DNA of 64,000 nt from NCBI GenBank assembly GCA_947650285.1, contig CANTFL010000851.1:1-64000 (forward strand). Reading direction: 5' to 3'. Of this stretch, positions 1 to 12,064 are shown piece by piece. The notes beneath the pieces are model-generated. The model saw only the letters and a list, made by a program, of their open reading frames with translations, did no database searches and was not told where the DNA came from. Position 1 is the stretch's first letter. The number at the start of each line of letters is the position of its first letter. The position numbers and the translations under genes were made by a program. The DNA comes from Hyaloperonospora brassicae. Its lineage: Eukaryota; Oomycota; Peronosporomycetes; Peronosporales; Peronosporaceae.

Positions 1-49
1 GTGTACCACACCTATTGACGACTATCAGTCGACGTGCAACCCCGTTACA
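1..49 (+). repeat. Possible 3' end of a copia-type LTR, cut by the window edge
   Basis: The stretch ends in CCCCGTTACA, the same terminal decamer that closes the copia-type LTRs at 23,539-23,931 and, in reverse, 28,569-29,008. Only about 49 bases lie in the window, so the rest of the LTR cannot be seen. The call rests on the decamer alone. Confidence 0.3.
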
Positions 50-3000
50 AGACTGGTGTTTGTCCAACTGCATCCGTCGTTCGAGAGACTTGAACGAAAA
101 GTTCAGAAGAGGGCTTTATGACAATTAAGATCGGGACGCTCACACCGGTCCAGTGAAGCTTAATGGGCTCGACCGACAGGCAAACTGGAAAAATTCTTTA
201 CTTCTTGACCTGCCCTAAAAGAGCATGAAGATGGACACTGAAGTGAAAAGGTGGGATATACACATGTACGCGAACGACTCACTCTCTCATGTCACGAGGC
301 AACTAAGTAATTGCGGCGACAATTATAATATAGACTTGACAACACTATATCTCGGACAGCAGAGCACCTACGCCCAGAATATTGTCCTGAGATGATCAGG
401 TTCCTCAGTATCAGCGTGGTCCCTGTAGCACATGTTGTTCGATGTAAAGAGAATAGAAGTTTTGGGTATATTCGGGTACGCGTACGACCCACTATATCCG
501 TCTTTGCTAGCCACTCTCCGGCAATGTGGAATCGTACCACCACTTCGCGGGTATAGATTTACGAGCCTCCCGGTCTCGGTGCCAGTGCTTTTCCACTCGT
601 CCACCGAGGTCGGTAGGATGTTTGGTGTGAGAGACATCCGGCGAGTGGTTGACACATTGTGAAGAAAAGTCGCAGCCTCCTTGATAATGTTCGTGGTCGG
701 ACAAGCATCAGTTGAATACAAGCCCCTGTATCCGTATCAATATTCGACATTCGATCCGCCATGTTTTTGTATGTCCGATAATGTTGTCCCTAACTAAAGA
801 CATCAATATCGGAAGCGATGTCTCCTGCTTTTCAGAAGGGCCGCTATCAATGAGGCGTGCAGAGAGGGTGTCGAGATCGAAATTGCGAAAGTGCAATCGC
901 ACTGCGTTCAATGGTATACAGAGGAGAGTAGCCGCTGGTCTTTAATTGTCGAAGACCGTTTATGGTCACATACTACTGACAATATTGCGTAGCCATCAGT
1001 GGTTCGCAACATTGTTCGTAGTATCTGTCTGTGGTAGCAAAAATTGACCTTTCTGAAGATACAGTAGGTTTTTCGTTCCAACATAAAAGCCTAGTTGTGT
1101 CATTGCTTCAAATTGAATGGGGTCGATACTCTGTCTAATGGCCTACGCTGCCTCAAATTTATCGATGTTTCTCTGGGTGTCACTGTTAACTTTTGGTGAT
1201 ATTTAGAAAGATCCATGGTTCGACTTAAGGAACGTAAGTCGTTCTGACGGTATCAGAGGCTAAGCTGTGTGTGAGCTTCTAATGGGTAAAACTCATTTGT
1301 GAAGATTGCGCTCAAGAGCAGCAGTCAAGGCGGCCATGCTCGAATAATTAATGGCGACTTGTTAGAGTTTTAAATAGTCTCAATATCGATCAACCATTAA
1401 TCCAATTGAGTACATTTTACGCTGGTCAAGGAACTGAAATCGAAGTAAATCTTAGGACTTTTCATTTGATGCTGCAATATATAATTTGATTATTTCAAGT
1501 TAACTTTCCTTCTACGGGCATCGCCAACAGGCTGCTAATTGTTCAATTGGTGTGTCGACCAGCGCGTTGTCAAAACTAAAACCATTGGGGTGGGCATGCA
1601 CCCACCAAGAAAAGCCGGGTCGGCAGATAAGACACTCCGTGCGCCACACCATACATACAAATTGGTGCGCTGTTTGGCAATCTGAATAAGGTAATCTCGT
1701 TTCTCCGTGATTACGACATTGTCTTTGCGGAACGATTTAAATTTCTTTTGCAGATTGAGAAGTCGGGCAAAACCTCTGTGTTGATTGGGGTCTTGTCCGA
1801 CCACTACTTGACGATGGGTTGATCTATTGGGCGAATAATCGCCTGCATTTATTCCAGCTTTTCGGTACAGCGCTCATCAGTGACGGTGGTGGTGCGCACC
1901 TAGGCTCGCTGTGAGTCTTAACTTTATGTTCCCGGATAAAATTGCGCCCAGAGACGAGCGCGTACACGTGTAGTGATGACACAAGGAAAGTCTTTTCCAT
2001 TGCCTGAAACGTTCTTCAACGGGCTTGTAACGCTCTGTGAAGCATAGTAGCACTTTTATAGGTTTTGCAGATCGTAAAGTTGGGCGATCACGATGCAATG
2101 GTAGTGGATAAACATGACGTAATTTTTGCAATTTTCCACGAAGTCATTCAGGATCTCAAACAGGTACCCATCAGGATGGGTGCCTCCCTGATACCACTTT
2201 GCGCGATCTTGGTGGCTCCAGATAAGTCTTTACTATAAAGGCGTACACCAAGCGCAATGAATCCCTGATAGTACATATATAGAAACTTTTACCGCAGGGA
2301 TTTCCAAGGTATTGTAAGCGCTGGTGTTATCAGTCACGGCTCCAGCAAATGTCATCAAGTTATGGCGGCAGATTACGCGAGTGGTGGCGTCGGCGATAAA
2401 CTCGTAGTCGTGTGTCTGCTAATAAGCCCACACTTATTTCAGGAACAGACTGCAGGTAGGCACAATGGACATATAGTTGATGACAGAATCGTTTATGATG
2501 TTGGTCTAGCCATAGATCGTCAGGCAAATCCTATCGCCAGCCAAACGCTTATTGACCCTTGTTAAGAGCTTGGCGTGGCAACTTTAGCGAATCGCTGATC
2601 CCACCTGCTTGTAATTTGAGAGTATTTGGTCGTTAGTTCGCAGCAAACGGATGGCCTCGATGAAATGCACATCTGCAACGCGCCGAAATACAGTTCCGGT
2701 AGCGTATATTGAAAAAAATAATCTACTGTCAAACTTGGCCTTGGCCGCCTTAATGCCTGCAGGCTCTGTGAACTGATTGATTGAAGTATGCTGGCTAAAA
2801 ATTGGCATTTAGTAGTAAAAAGTTCATGTCTGGCGCGTCAAATCCTGGTTCCGGTTATACTCATCTTGGTGATCGACGTCTCCCGTGCCATTTATCAGCT
2901 TCCGGATAGGTCCGCGTTTGTTGAGGTATATCTTTACCATCTCGCTAATCTTGTGGTAGTAGTTCAGGGTCTTTCAATGCTTGTGTATGTTCGATTTGCT

Positions 3001-3600
3001 ATTCTGCGGTTGACTGGCGGTGGTGAAGCATTGCCAAACATCGATTTGGAGGCGGACTCTTTTCGTACGTAGTTTGCTGTACATATCGTCCACATTGCTC
3101 GCATTGTTGTCTAGATCCCGCAATCTATTATCGTTGCTTAGCATGACGGAGTCGATGGCATTGGGGTGGGAAGGAGAGGAGGCACCATCGTTGTGGTGTG
3201 GGCTGAATCTTCCGGCTTATACACTCACTGTTGAGAGTAAAAAGGTAGGGTCGTAGATGGGCATAGTGGGAATTCGATATAACGAAAGCTGATTTTCTAA
3301 GTGAGGAAAGGCGATACGTCAGGTGTTTTATGGAGACGCTCGGAATACATTCTTCAAACAAAAGGCATTGCATTTAGTTTTATATTGAGTTTCGTAATAA
3401 CTGAAGGTGAAGGGGGTTGGTAAAACCGATAAATGTGTTGTTTCCAGGGATCAAGAATTAACTAAGCTCGACGTTCAGGAGCCGGTAAAAACAAAATAAA
3501 CAATTTAACGCCATACCCAGGTTTATTGTTTTTAAATAAATAATAGAACAAAACCATGTCATTCGAGCTCTGGTATCAGCAGAGCCATACGTCATAACGA
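50..3600. other. Decayed DNA with no recognisable gene
   Basis: Only short reading frames under about 100 codons occur on either strand, none beginning with a convincing start followed by a recognisable domain. Base composition is moderate, unlike the AT-rich block at 30.4-39.7 kb, which fits old transposon DNA rather than intergenic AT-rich sequence. The minus strand at 1,535-1,804 encodes a basic segment that faintly recalls a transposase, but not well enough to name. Confidence 0.4.
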
Positions 3601-6600
3601 TACCCAAATGACGCGAGCGGCGTGAATCGAAATTTAAGTTGGACTAAAGGATTTAGATCCTCCTGGAGTTGGATGTCCGCAGGATCCTCCATCAATCTCA
3701 GGAGGTGTTGAGCACCTTAGGGAACCGTTCGCGAGGCAGTATGAGCAGCGATAGAAAAAAAGTGCGTGGAAAATTGAAGTGATATTGGAAGATTGATAAT
3801 TGGACCTGCTGATGAAAAAATCATTCAAAGACACTCAAGACGTCGTTATCAAGCCAACTGGTGCTACAAATAGTAAAGGAGAAGCTAATCTAAAATCTGA
3901 AGACCCTATATCAACTATAGCGAAAACATCAAGATCATAAAATGAAACCAATCGAATCAGTTAACTGCTAGGGGATGCAAGATTTCTCGCGGGGTTGTTC
4001 GACGTAACGAAACTACTGGATTGCAAAAAAAATCAGTTTAAGAACGAATTTAAAGCGTTATATGACAGGTATATCCGTTTAACGAGTAATTCAAATGCCA
4101 AAAGTCATTGGGGTTGACGATCGCAGATGCTCAAAAAATATATTGAAATGTATCATCGCAGTACGCCTCGGATGAGTCGGAGATCAAATATCAATTTCGT
4201 TTAGGATTTATCGAACGTCGCTTTTTACAAGTGAGTCAGGGAAACTGCGCGATCGCGTAAAAGAATTTAAGTCGGAATGGCGATTAAACATAGTAGGCGC
4301 AGAATTAGATGCGACATCCTCCACCCAAGGCCAACCGCAGTATTTAAGTGCTTGAATGGAACAGAAATGACAGTAAAAGAGAAATCGAGCCCTTGAAAGC
4401 GATGTATCCAACCCAGAGCATCAAGAATGTTCTACTTTAATATGCTCACACACTGGATATAGAGATGAAATCGGTCAATTCGTATTTTGGACGAATAGAC
4501 TTAAAAGACCCCAACAATCGCAATGTGGATGATTTAGGTCAAAAATATTCAAGACGGATTTTGGTAGCGTTCACGGATGGTCTATCGCATCCCGGACCAA
4601 TTTCACAATGCATTGTCTCAATAATGAAAAATGACATGCTGTAATGGAAGAGACAGAGACGAAGATCGAGCCCGAAGTCGAAATAGCAAGTTCATGTCAG
4701 CGTTCCGTGTAAATAAGTGCCAGAAAGTGACTTTCTGGTGTTCGGCAATTAATCAACAAGACTGGCTTTGAATTGATACAGTCAAGTCATCCGATCTATT
4801 TTTCGTACATGTAAATTTCTCCTGGACCACTTTATAGTCGATTAATAAGATACGGTGTGTTTCGTTGACCAGACAACATCATCACGCTAGAAAGCGATCA
4901 TATTAGACTCTTTAAGCATTTATACTGACTCGATGCCTCGCCGATCCTAGATAAAGTGCGATCAGAGAGAAAAATCTGACCTTCGATGTAAAGAAATAAA
5001 GCGTGTATTTGAGACACTAGACGATCGCGATATACACAATCAACTTACTTTCATTTAAATGACGGTCGCTTATGATATGATGGATAATCTGCCAGGTGTT
5101 AGCGTCAACAGGATAGGACAAGTTCGATTCACGATCGGCCGTGTCCTCAATTCTAGTGTCGTTTAAGTCGATTCGATAATTGAGAGAGATCCGGGTGGTG
5201 ATCAAAAAAAAGGTCGTCGTTGCTTTTCGATTTAGTTAAATCGGAACGGTATGCGGATTAATACCGCATTTGTTTGCCAACCATACCTGATTAAGCGATG
5301 TCGGACCAACATCGATAAATGCGACAGAGTTATGTATTGAGTTGACGCACGCGATCACTGTGAGCGATCAAGAGCGTGTAACCATTACGGATTGACCATA
5401 CATGACGAGTGGGGATGTTAAGGGTGATTGATGTTTTTGAAATATGGTAGCAAGGGTAATACACCAGATATAAGCATTTCCGTGTGCGCTTCTGGCGTAG
5501 AATTGCAAGACAGTGGCAAGTATACTCTAAAGGATTCCTACAAATTAATCTGGAATTAGTATTTCACCACCAAGTACGCCGGAGTGTATCCGCCCAAGGT
5601 GTAAAACTTACAGAATAAAAAGTGTGCCCGGATGGATCTAGTACGAGCCGAGCATTTTATACCTTGTATTCGCATTTGTTATATATGTAACATGATATAA
5701 AAGTCGACGATTGGATCGATCCGATCGCTAATATACGTGATAATATACATTTTTCTCGATAATGTGCTGTGCTTTAGAAGCGGATAATAATGTACGATGG
5801 CCTGTACGGATGAACTCGAAATTTGCGCTGGGCGGGTCATGAAAAAATTGGTATTACGCACCAGATAAATGTTAAAAACAAGCGAAAGTAGTGAACCAAG
5901 ATCAAAAATGTATAGATCATCAAACGTTTGATAATAGTGTATAATATCAATCGTCGACACCATCTTTTCGTAAGGTAGGATGTGCACCGACAAAGCCAGA
6001 TTAAAGGTTGAATAATTCGGAAAAATGCCTTCATGACTGTACAAAAGCCAGAATAGAGATCACATCGAACGGGTCGATGGTGTAACTTTTTTGATGTGCG
6101 GGTAGACGATCAAGTCGATCAAGAAGATATATTTGGTATGAACGTCATGACCCGGGCGGTTTTGGACCAAGTCTAGCCGAATTTGGCTAATGCAAAATGG
6201 ACAAAGTTCATTAGTGGTCTGACAAGTCGGAAACCGCCATTCCGATCGACAATCCAGGCGAACAATCTTTTCGATGAATCTGTAGCTATCTTTGTTAGTA
6301 ATATAAAAGAGATAAAGATCGAGAATTGCCTCCTTAAAAATGGATAGTGGTTGCGTCGAGACACGGCATGGTAGCCGGTCGTGACTGAGTGGCTTCAAAA
6401 GATCAAGTACTGCTACGTATACCAAAATTAATGATCTCGATAGAGGCATGAATTCCGGACCGTAATTGGCTTTCTGGATGGCAACTGACATGGCGCGCCG
6501 ATCACCAGGATACCTTTCAGTTGATTCGAGTACGTACAAGAAATGGCAAACATTAGCGTTTAAAGCTACCAGGGAACGAGAAAATATACACCGAAATAAG

Positions 6601-7620
6601 AGACTGATCGCTGATTCATCGCCTTCGTTTCTTGGACCAGCTTATATCTTAGCTCCCCTCCAAAGAAGGAGAAAAAATGTGTACTTAAAATCGGGAATGG
6701 TTGAATTGCTATAACGGCTAGGAAAGCCAGTACACGATGTTTTAGGTAAGAATAATTCGAATGGCACCCCACTATGGACCACCAATATTCAATAATAACA
6801 CCAAGTAATATAATTGCAATTTAAGTACCCGAACATGGATTGAAGTACGAGATCTACCACGAGAGGTGAATGAGGTGTCGTAGAAGAAGTGGGCGATAGG
6901 AATAATTATGGGCCGTCTGATCTGCTAGATAATGGCCCCGCCATCGGCGAGACGATATTATAGTCATGATCTGTGAGTTTCAAACACAATTCTATCGGAC
7001 GGTCATGAAGTCTGAACACACGACAAATGACGACGATGGGAACGAAAGAAGAGCCATCCACCACATCATTATCTTCCGCGAAAGCAAAATTTTTGCAGAA
7101 TTTGTTAGATCAGCATTTGGAGGTCTTACCAATAGTGGTACTTGTATGGTGGAAATGACTATCGATAAATTTTAGGTGGGCGAATTGGAGTACCTGTGAG
7201 TATGGACCGAAAAATTGTTTCACATGATCTAGAGGAGTCGCCATTTGCCCAAGGCATTGGAACACACTTCTTTCGGCAGCGCTTGGTGCGTTTGCAATAT
7301 AGACGTCGGAAGGGTAAAAAAGATCGATTAAAATTTGCGGCCCGTTGATCTGGAACTTACAGGGAAGTTCGACAATTTGATCAGCGGATATTGTTATAAG
7401 CCAAAGTCATCCGGCCTTCTACTTCATCGATGTCCTAACTATTCGTGGTGATCATTACGAATAACGGTATAGATAAATCGGTTATGCATCGAATACAGGC
7501 GGATTAGCTGCTGAAAAGATAGATTATACGCCATGTCAATTATCTGCAGAATATTACAGGATATTTATTGAGCGATGTGATATTGGTCTTTGGACATGGA
7601 AGTCGTTATAAAGGGTTTAA

Positions 7621-7900
7621 ATGACGGAGCGTGCGAGACCTATCTCGACCCATATTAATTCATTCGGTTTAGCTGATTGTCTACAGTTCCTTCATGATTT
7701 CAAGAACGGTGTGAACATTTATCAACGCCTGATCGACAACGCTCTATACGGATACCTGATAATTGGTGTAGATCGGGTGGATCGCTCCTCGGACGTCACC
7801 CGTTCAATGTATGTATTGAAGAACGAGAAGCAGAAGTAGATCTGAAACTATCAGTCGTGTTTCGAATATCGTATGTTGTCGATATATCGATATCTGCCAC
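7621..7900 (+). pseudogene. Reverse transcriptase fragment, copy A
   Basis: The translation includes YQRLIDNALYGYL, the hallmark segment of oomycete Ty3/gypsy reverse transcriptase, aligned to 16,575-16,610 of copy B. The catalytic YIDD box has decayed to a YVVD-like sequence near 7,870-7,900. This is a remnant of RNA-dependent DNA polymerase and cannot be functional. The frame stops at 7,837. Confidence 0.7.
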
Positions 7901-8064
7901 ATCTCGGACGTCCCTTAAAAAGTTAAGCGACTGTTACAAGTCTCGATCAGTAAAATATGTCGATCACTGTAGCTGAAACGTTTTTACGATGGTCGTCTGG
8001 TGGAAGGTTCAAATTATCAGGTATCACTGGAGCGTATGGAGGCTGATCCGAAAGGCTCAAATCG

Positions 8065-8665
8065 TTGCTGAACATAATGTTTTCCCAGACATTAAGATTA
8101 ATGCAATCCTTCCGAGGAAGTCCTAATTACTACAGTAGATGTAAGAAGACCTATCCATCCATGCGTTCGTATTATGTGCGTGGCGCGAATAATACGTTTA
8201 CGAGATTAGCTGCTCTGGCGATGTATCCGGGTGTATACTGGATGCTGAACCGGATCGTGAGCACGACTTTGATAGTGGGTGCAAACGCTATTTAGACACG
8301 ATTACAGAAGGAAAAATGATTCTTTAAGGATAGGGAGTTAAGAGAAAATGATAATTGCCTTCAATTTACTTAAGGATAAAGTAGCCACAGAGCCGATCTT
8401 GAAGAATTTTGACATCGATATACCATTTATCGTGGTTTATAATAGAACGCAGGCAGTATTATCCCGTAATTGCTAAAACAAGATGAGGCCTATCAGCCTT
8501 TCACTTTCCCTATGTACATTGTACGTTTATGGCGTTAGTTGCGCGACGGTAGAGAAAGAAGTGTTGGTTTTTTCTCGGATGCTGGCTATTTTTCGCAATA
8601 TGCTAGTGTTACGCAAGTGGGTTAAAGCGAAGAGGAAAATTGATGGAAATTGGGGATCGTGCTGA
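8065..8665 (+). pseudogene. RT-connection and RNase H fragment, copy A
   Basis: The first part (8,065-8,200) encodes QTLRLMQSFRGSPNYYSR, matching QTLRSMQSFFGSLNYYSR of copy B. The second (8,345-8,480) reads as a decayed RNase H N-terminus, with PILKNFDIDIPFIVVY against PILKYFDPDRPPMIVVY in B. The third (8,483-8,665) holds EKEVLVFSRMLAIFRNMLV, matching the helix region of the same domain. The three pieces lie in different frames. The aspartate expected after VVYAS is not recoverable here. Confidence 0.7.
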
Positions 8666-8879
8666 CCGCATTAAGGGCGAGATCAATTTTAATTAGTGGA
8701 ACGCGCTCGTAGATAGGCCCGTTGTCACGAAGGATGGGATCAGACGACTGAGTGACAGAGATCGACGGTTGAAGCTATGCGGAATGGTCTACCTAACGGT
8801 CAATATGGAGTATAGTCAAGGATCGACGACTGACCGATCATTATCCGCGATCAAGTAATTGGATCACCAAGTTACAAAG

Positions 8880-9857
8880 AACAAATCACTAGAGAGGTTA
8901 GCATCATCCAGATTACTGGATGTAAGCGACAATGAAAGAGAGGTGGACTTGGAAGCAGGCTGAAAAAGTGTATTGTTAACATTATTAAACATGCGAGGTC
9001 TTAGAAGTGACGGCTATTCGAGGATGGTTGCTCGATCAAAGACTCGAGAAACTGATCCCGATCCATTTTGGGTGTGAAACGATTGATTGAATGGACACAT
9101 AATTGGTGTGGATCACATACCGCGATCTACTACCCGATGGATCCACTATGAAGCGACCCACTATCTGATCGATCCGCTATGAAGCGATCCACCACGGAGC
9201 GATCCGCCATCTAAATTTCGGCTGTGGACCACGGGAATGCAAGAGGTGAGTGAAATAGACAGGCAAAACGCAAAAAATCTAGCGAAGAGATAGGCATATT
9301 CATAGGGTTTGGATATGGCTGGTTGACATTAAACATAATTAAGTTCGCAACGAAAGACGAGCGTCGACTTCTCTCGGCCAGAATTTTGGGCTCCCGTTGA
9401 ATCGAAAGTCACCCGCGTCTCTGCAAGCTTCGTTCTTGGATTGTATGGCCTGGCGAGATTTCAGTTCTATCCCCCCAACTGCGATCGGACGCAGGGAACC
9501 TAACGGTTCAGATTCAAGATCGTGAGACGGCTCAAATGGTCAGAAGGATTGCAGATAAAGCATCACCTTTAGCAAAGGCGAGTCTTGGAGAGCGGCCAAG
9601 TTGCAAGCGATCGAGTAAATATTTTCTACACGATCCGCACCTACGTTTGACCGGGTGAAGCATTTACACCCAATCAATACCTACACCCAAAACGATCAAG
9701 TCCACCAAGAAGAGCGCAAACCGCCCCACCGACGGGTACACAACGTGAGCAAGAACATACAGAACACGGAATCGGGGTACCCCGTCCGTTTGTCGGTCGT
9801 CCAGGATTCAGTAAAAATTCGGGGTCATAAATAATTTGTATTCATCACTCTTAAACA
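8880..9857 (+). repeat. Diverged Ty3/gypsy LTR shared by copies A and B
   Basis: From about 9,100 the sequence aligns with the reverse complement of the copy C LTRs. It shares decayed 15-bp GGATCGC-type units (9,120-9,215), the block CGAAAGTCACCCGCGTCTCT and the final part ending ACA at 9,857. Identity to the C LTRs is visibly lower, roughly 85% by eye in the best blocks. It can be the 3' LTR of copy A and the 5' LTR of copy B, as expected after recombination between neighbouring elements. The left end is approximate because the first 200 bases are badly decayed. Confidence 0.7.
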
Positions 9858-9880
9858 ATGGTGCGCGTGCCAGAATAGTA

Positions 9881-9897
9881 TGGTGACTCGGGATTCG
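9881..9897 (+). promoter_or_regulatory. Candidate primer-binding site, copy B
   Basis: TGGTGACTCGGGATTCG starts with TGG and resembles the complement of a tRNA 3' end. It lies 23 nt after the LTR end at 9,857. Copy C has the same string at the same 23-nt distance. The spacing is larger than usual for LTR retrotransposons, and the fit to a full tRNA acceptor plus T-stem is imperfect, so the assignment is tentative. Confidence 0.35.
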
Positions 9898-10280
9898 CCG
9901 TGCATCCCTAAGCGACGAAGTCAAGATCAAGACTGAACATGGGATAGAAGCGCCAGCGAAAAAGAAATCGTCGCAAACGCGTGAGAATAAAGAGTCTCCG
10001 AACCGTCAAAATTTTGGGTGGGGAATGACGAAAATAAAATAAAAGAGAAAGATCGTTTGCAGTATCTGGAAGAAAGCCCTAACTTCTTTATGATATCCCT
10101 TCGGGGCCACCGCTGATCGTGCTGAAAAGCACGATCGGCAAGATTAAAAGTCCAGGGATTCCTTAAACGGTTTTTATCTATATCAGATAAATCACCAGAA
10201 ATGATGATTAAAGAAGCAAGAAGTTCGGACGACTTTAAGAAGCTGGCCGCGGTGAATCAACATCGAAACGTTTCCAAGAA

Positions 10281-10284
10281 CAGG
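10281..10284. repeat. Target-site duplication CAGG, left of solo LTR
   Basis: CAGG directly precedes TGTGGT at 10,285 and is repeated at 12,061-12,064 directly after ACCACA. A 4-bp duplication fits Ty3/gypsy integration. Confidence 0.8.
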
Positions 10285-12060
10285 TGTGGTGAAGTCGATC
10301 TCACAAAATTACTTTAGTGAGTGTCGATCTTCCACTTGCCCAGACTTGCCGACTCACGGAGGGGGTACTCCGATCCGTGCCTTGCTGTATAACCTTGTGC
10401 TCACCTTGTGTACCCGTCGGTTGGGTTGGCTTGAGCTCTTCGTAATGGCCTTCGGAGATGTCGATCTCGCTGAGGGTTTGAGGTTGGTGTTCGCTCCCGG
10501 TGCGGAAATCTTCACACCACGAACGGGATTCTGCGATCCTGATCTTGAGTCGCGGCGATCTCTATTTGGAGATGTCGCGATCTCGATCTTGAATCGCACC
10601 GATCTCGATTTGTCTTCGGGATCGGGGTCTTTGCTGTGCGGAAATCTTCACTCAGCAAATAGTTGTCTTGCGTCGATCTTGCGTTGGGATCGGTCCGATC
10701 TGGTCTCGGGATCGGCCGATCTTGCAGGAAGTGCGTAATATAGACAGATCGGTTCTTGGTTTCGCCAAAATGAAACACGCCGATATGTCCAGTAGATCGC
10801 TTCGTTCTCGCTCGGTCTTGTCTTGAACGCCTTGTCTAGATCTTCTGACCACTTGAGCCGTCTCGCGATCTTGTGTCCAAAATCCTTATCCTCTTCCTTT
10901 GTTGTGTGGCTGCTACCCTAGCAGTTGAGTTGAGTGTGAGTACTTGATCGATCCGGGCCAGATATCCCGAGATCGCTCTTCTCGATCTTGGCCAACAATC
11001 AAAGATCGGTCTTCTGTGCCCCTGTAACACGCGTGCTTTGACCCGCCGGGGAAGCCTAATCAATCTTGCCCAATGAAGAGGGGAGGAGAACGTGCGTCGT
11101 TAGCAGAAGAAGTAGAGTTCAAGTCTGTTTATTAACCAAACAATTATTAGCCAACCTATCCTTCAGCCTATTCCCAACCGTAGGTCACTGTCTAAGTCGA
11201 TATCACCTTTAAGCATGGCCGCCCTCTTGAACACGTGTCGAAATTTCGTGACCTGTACTCCAGAGATAGCGCCAATACCCCCGAAATTGTACCTAGACAC
11301 CAAAAAGGACAAAATTCCAAATATGGTACCAAATAGCCAATTTGGTACCGAAAAGTCAAAAATAGTATCCAAGATGTGGAACGTGTCTAAATCCATTTTG
11401 CGACGTCAATTCGACCGGCTTCCACCGGCTCTTTCGGTCTGATCTTTTAGGACATCACTCATGGATCTCCAACAAGCATGTAGATCATCATACAATAGCT
11501 CCATCATCGATATATCCATAACCAGCAGGAAAAATGACCGATCTGATGTCCAATTCGAGATCGTTGAGGATCTACACAGTGCGATCCGGCCCTATATGCC
11601 TTTTCCGTTCATTGTGCATGCTCCGATACTATACTCAACGGTTTATCCGCACAATGGGACCATCCACAATTCTTACACGGCCCCACGGACCCCCACAAAC
11701 ATCCCCACTCCCAGATCGGTCCAAAATTAACCTAAACCAGTACTTCCTTTGGGAGACCCGTTTAGAGTGTAACCGGTCTCAGGATGTTACACCTTCGTCA
11801 CAGAGTCACATCACACCGTCTGATCTCAGATCCTTGTCCTAGATCGCTCCATGGAAATCGTCCTAACTGTCGTCTTGTCCTAAATCACCCCGTCTCAGAT
11901 CGTTCCATACCCATCAGTCTGACGACAGTTGGATCGGATCGCCGATCCCGTTTCCTTATTGGATCGCCAAGTCCCATGACCTCTTTTTCCACCAGTAAGT
12001 GGCGTCCCAAATGTGTAGCCACCGATACTCGTACAATATTTGATTAGTGACTTCACCACA
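10285..12060 (-). mobile_element. Solo LTR, 1,776 bp, of a related Ty3/gypsy family
   Basis: The element begins TGTGGT and ends ACCACA, perfect terminal inverted hexamers, and is flanked by a direct 4-bp duplication CAGG (10,281-10,284 and 12,061-12,064). Its first 500 bases align with the minus-oriented LTRs of copy C (shared blocks around 10,330-10,450 and 10,840-10,870), which fixes the family and orientation. At 1,776 bp it is about 700 bp longer than the C LTRs, so it belongs to a different subfamily. No internal coding region is present, the usual outcome of recombination between the two LTRs of a full element. The open stretches inside it, such as 10,286-10,738, are not genes. Confidence 0.85.
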
Positions 12061-12064
12061 CAGG
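12061..12064. repeat. Target-site duplication CAGG, right of solo LTR
   Basis: This is the partner of 10,281-10,284. Removing the LTR and one CAGG restores a site that aligns with the uninterrupted gag leader of copy C. Confidence 0.8.

Larger units (their letters stand above)
3600..8880 (+). mobile_element. Highly degraded Ty3/gypsy retrotransposon (copy A)
   Basis: This stretch is colinear with pol of copies B and C, but shredded by stops and frameshifts. Recognisable islands are the protease-RT linker (6,480-6,600; KKWQTLAF against EWQTLAF in copy B), RT (7,621-7,900), the RT/RNase H connection (8,065-8,200) and RNase H (8,345-8,665). The second RNase H and the integrase found in B and C are not visible; the sequence passes from RNase H almost directly into the LTR at about 8,880, suggesting an internal deletion of about 3 kb. 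The part from 3,600 to 6,400 is assigned by position only and has no clear motif. The left boundary and any 5' LTR are not resolved. Confidence 0.6.

Noticed and set aside
1535..2131. MULE/FAR1-type transposase remnant on the minus strand
   Set aside because: A segment KDNVVITEKRDYLIQIAKQ faintly resembles the DDE region, but no second motif supports it.
14..3400. Several 60-94-codon frames as small genes
   Set aside because: Most start with GTG or TTG, have no domain, and overlap equally long frames on the other strand.
10286..10738. 150-codon open frame as a gene
   Set aside because: It lies entirely in the solo LTR, is made of repetitive GATCTCGAT-like sequence, and has an equally open antisense shadow.
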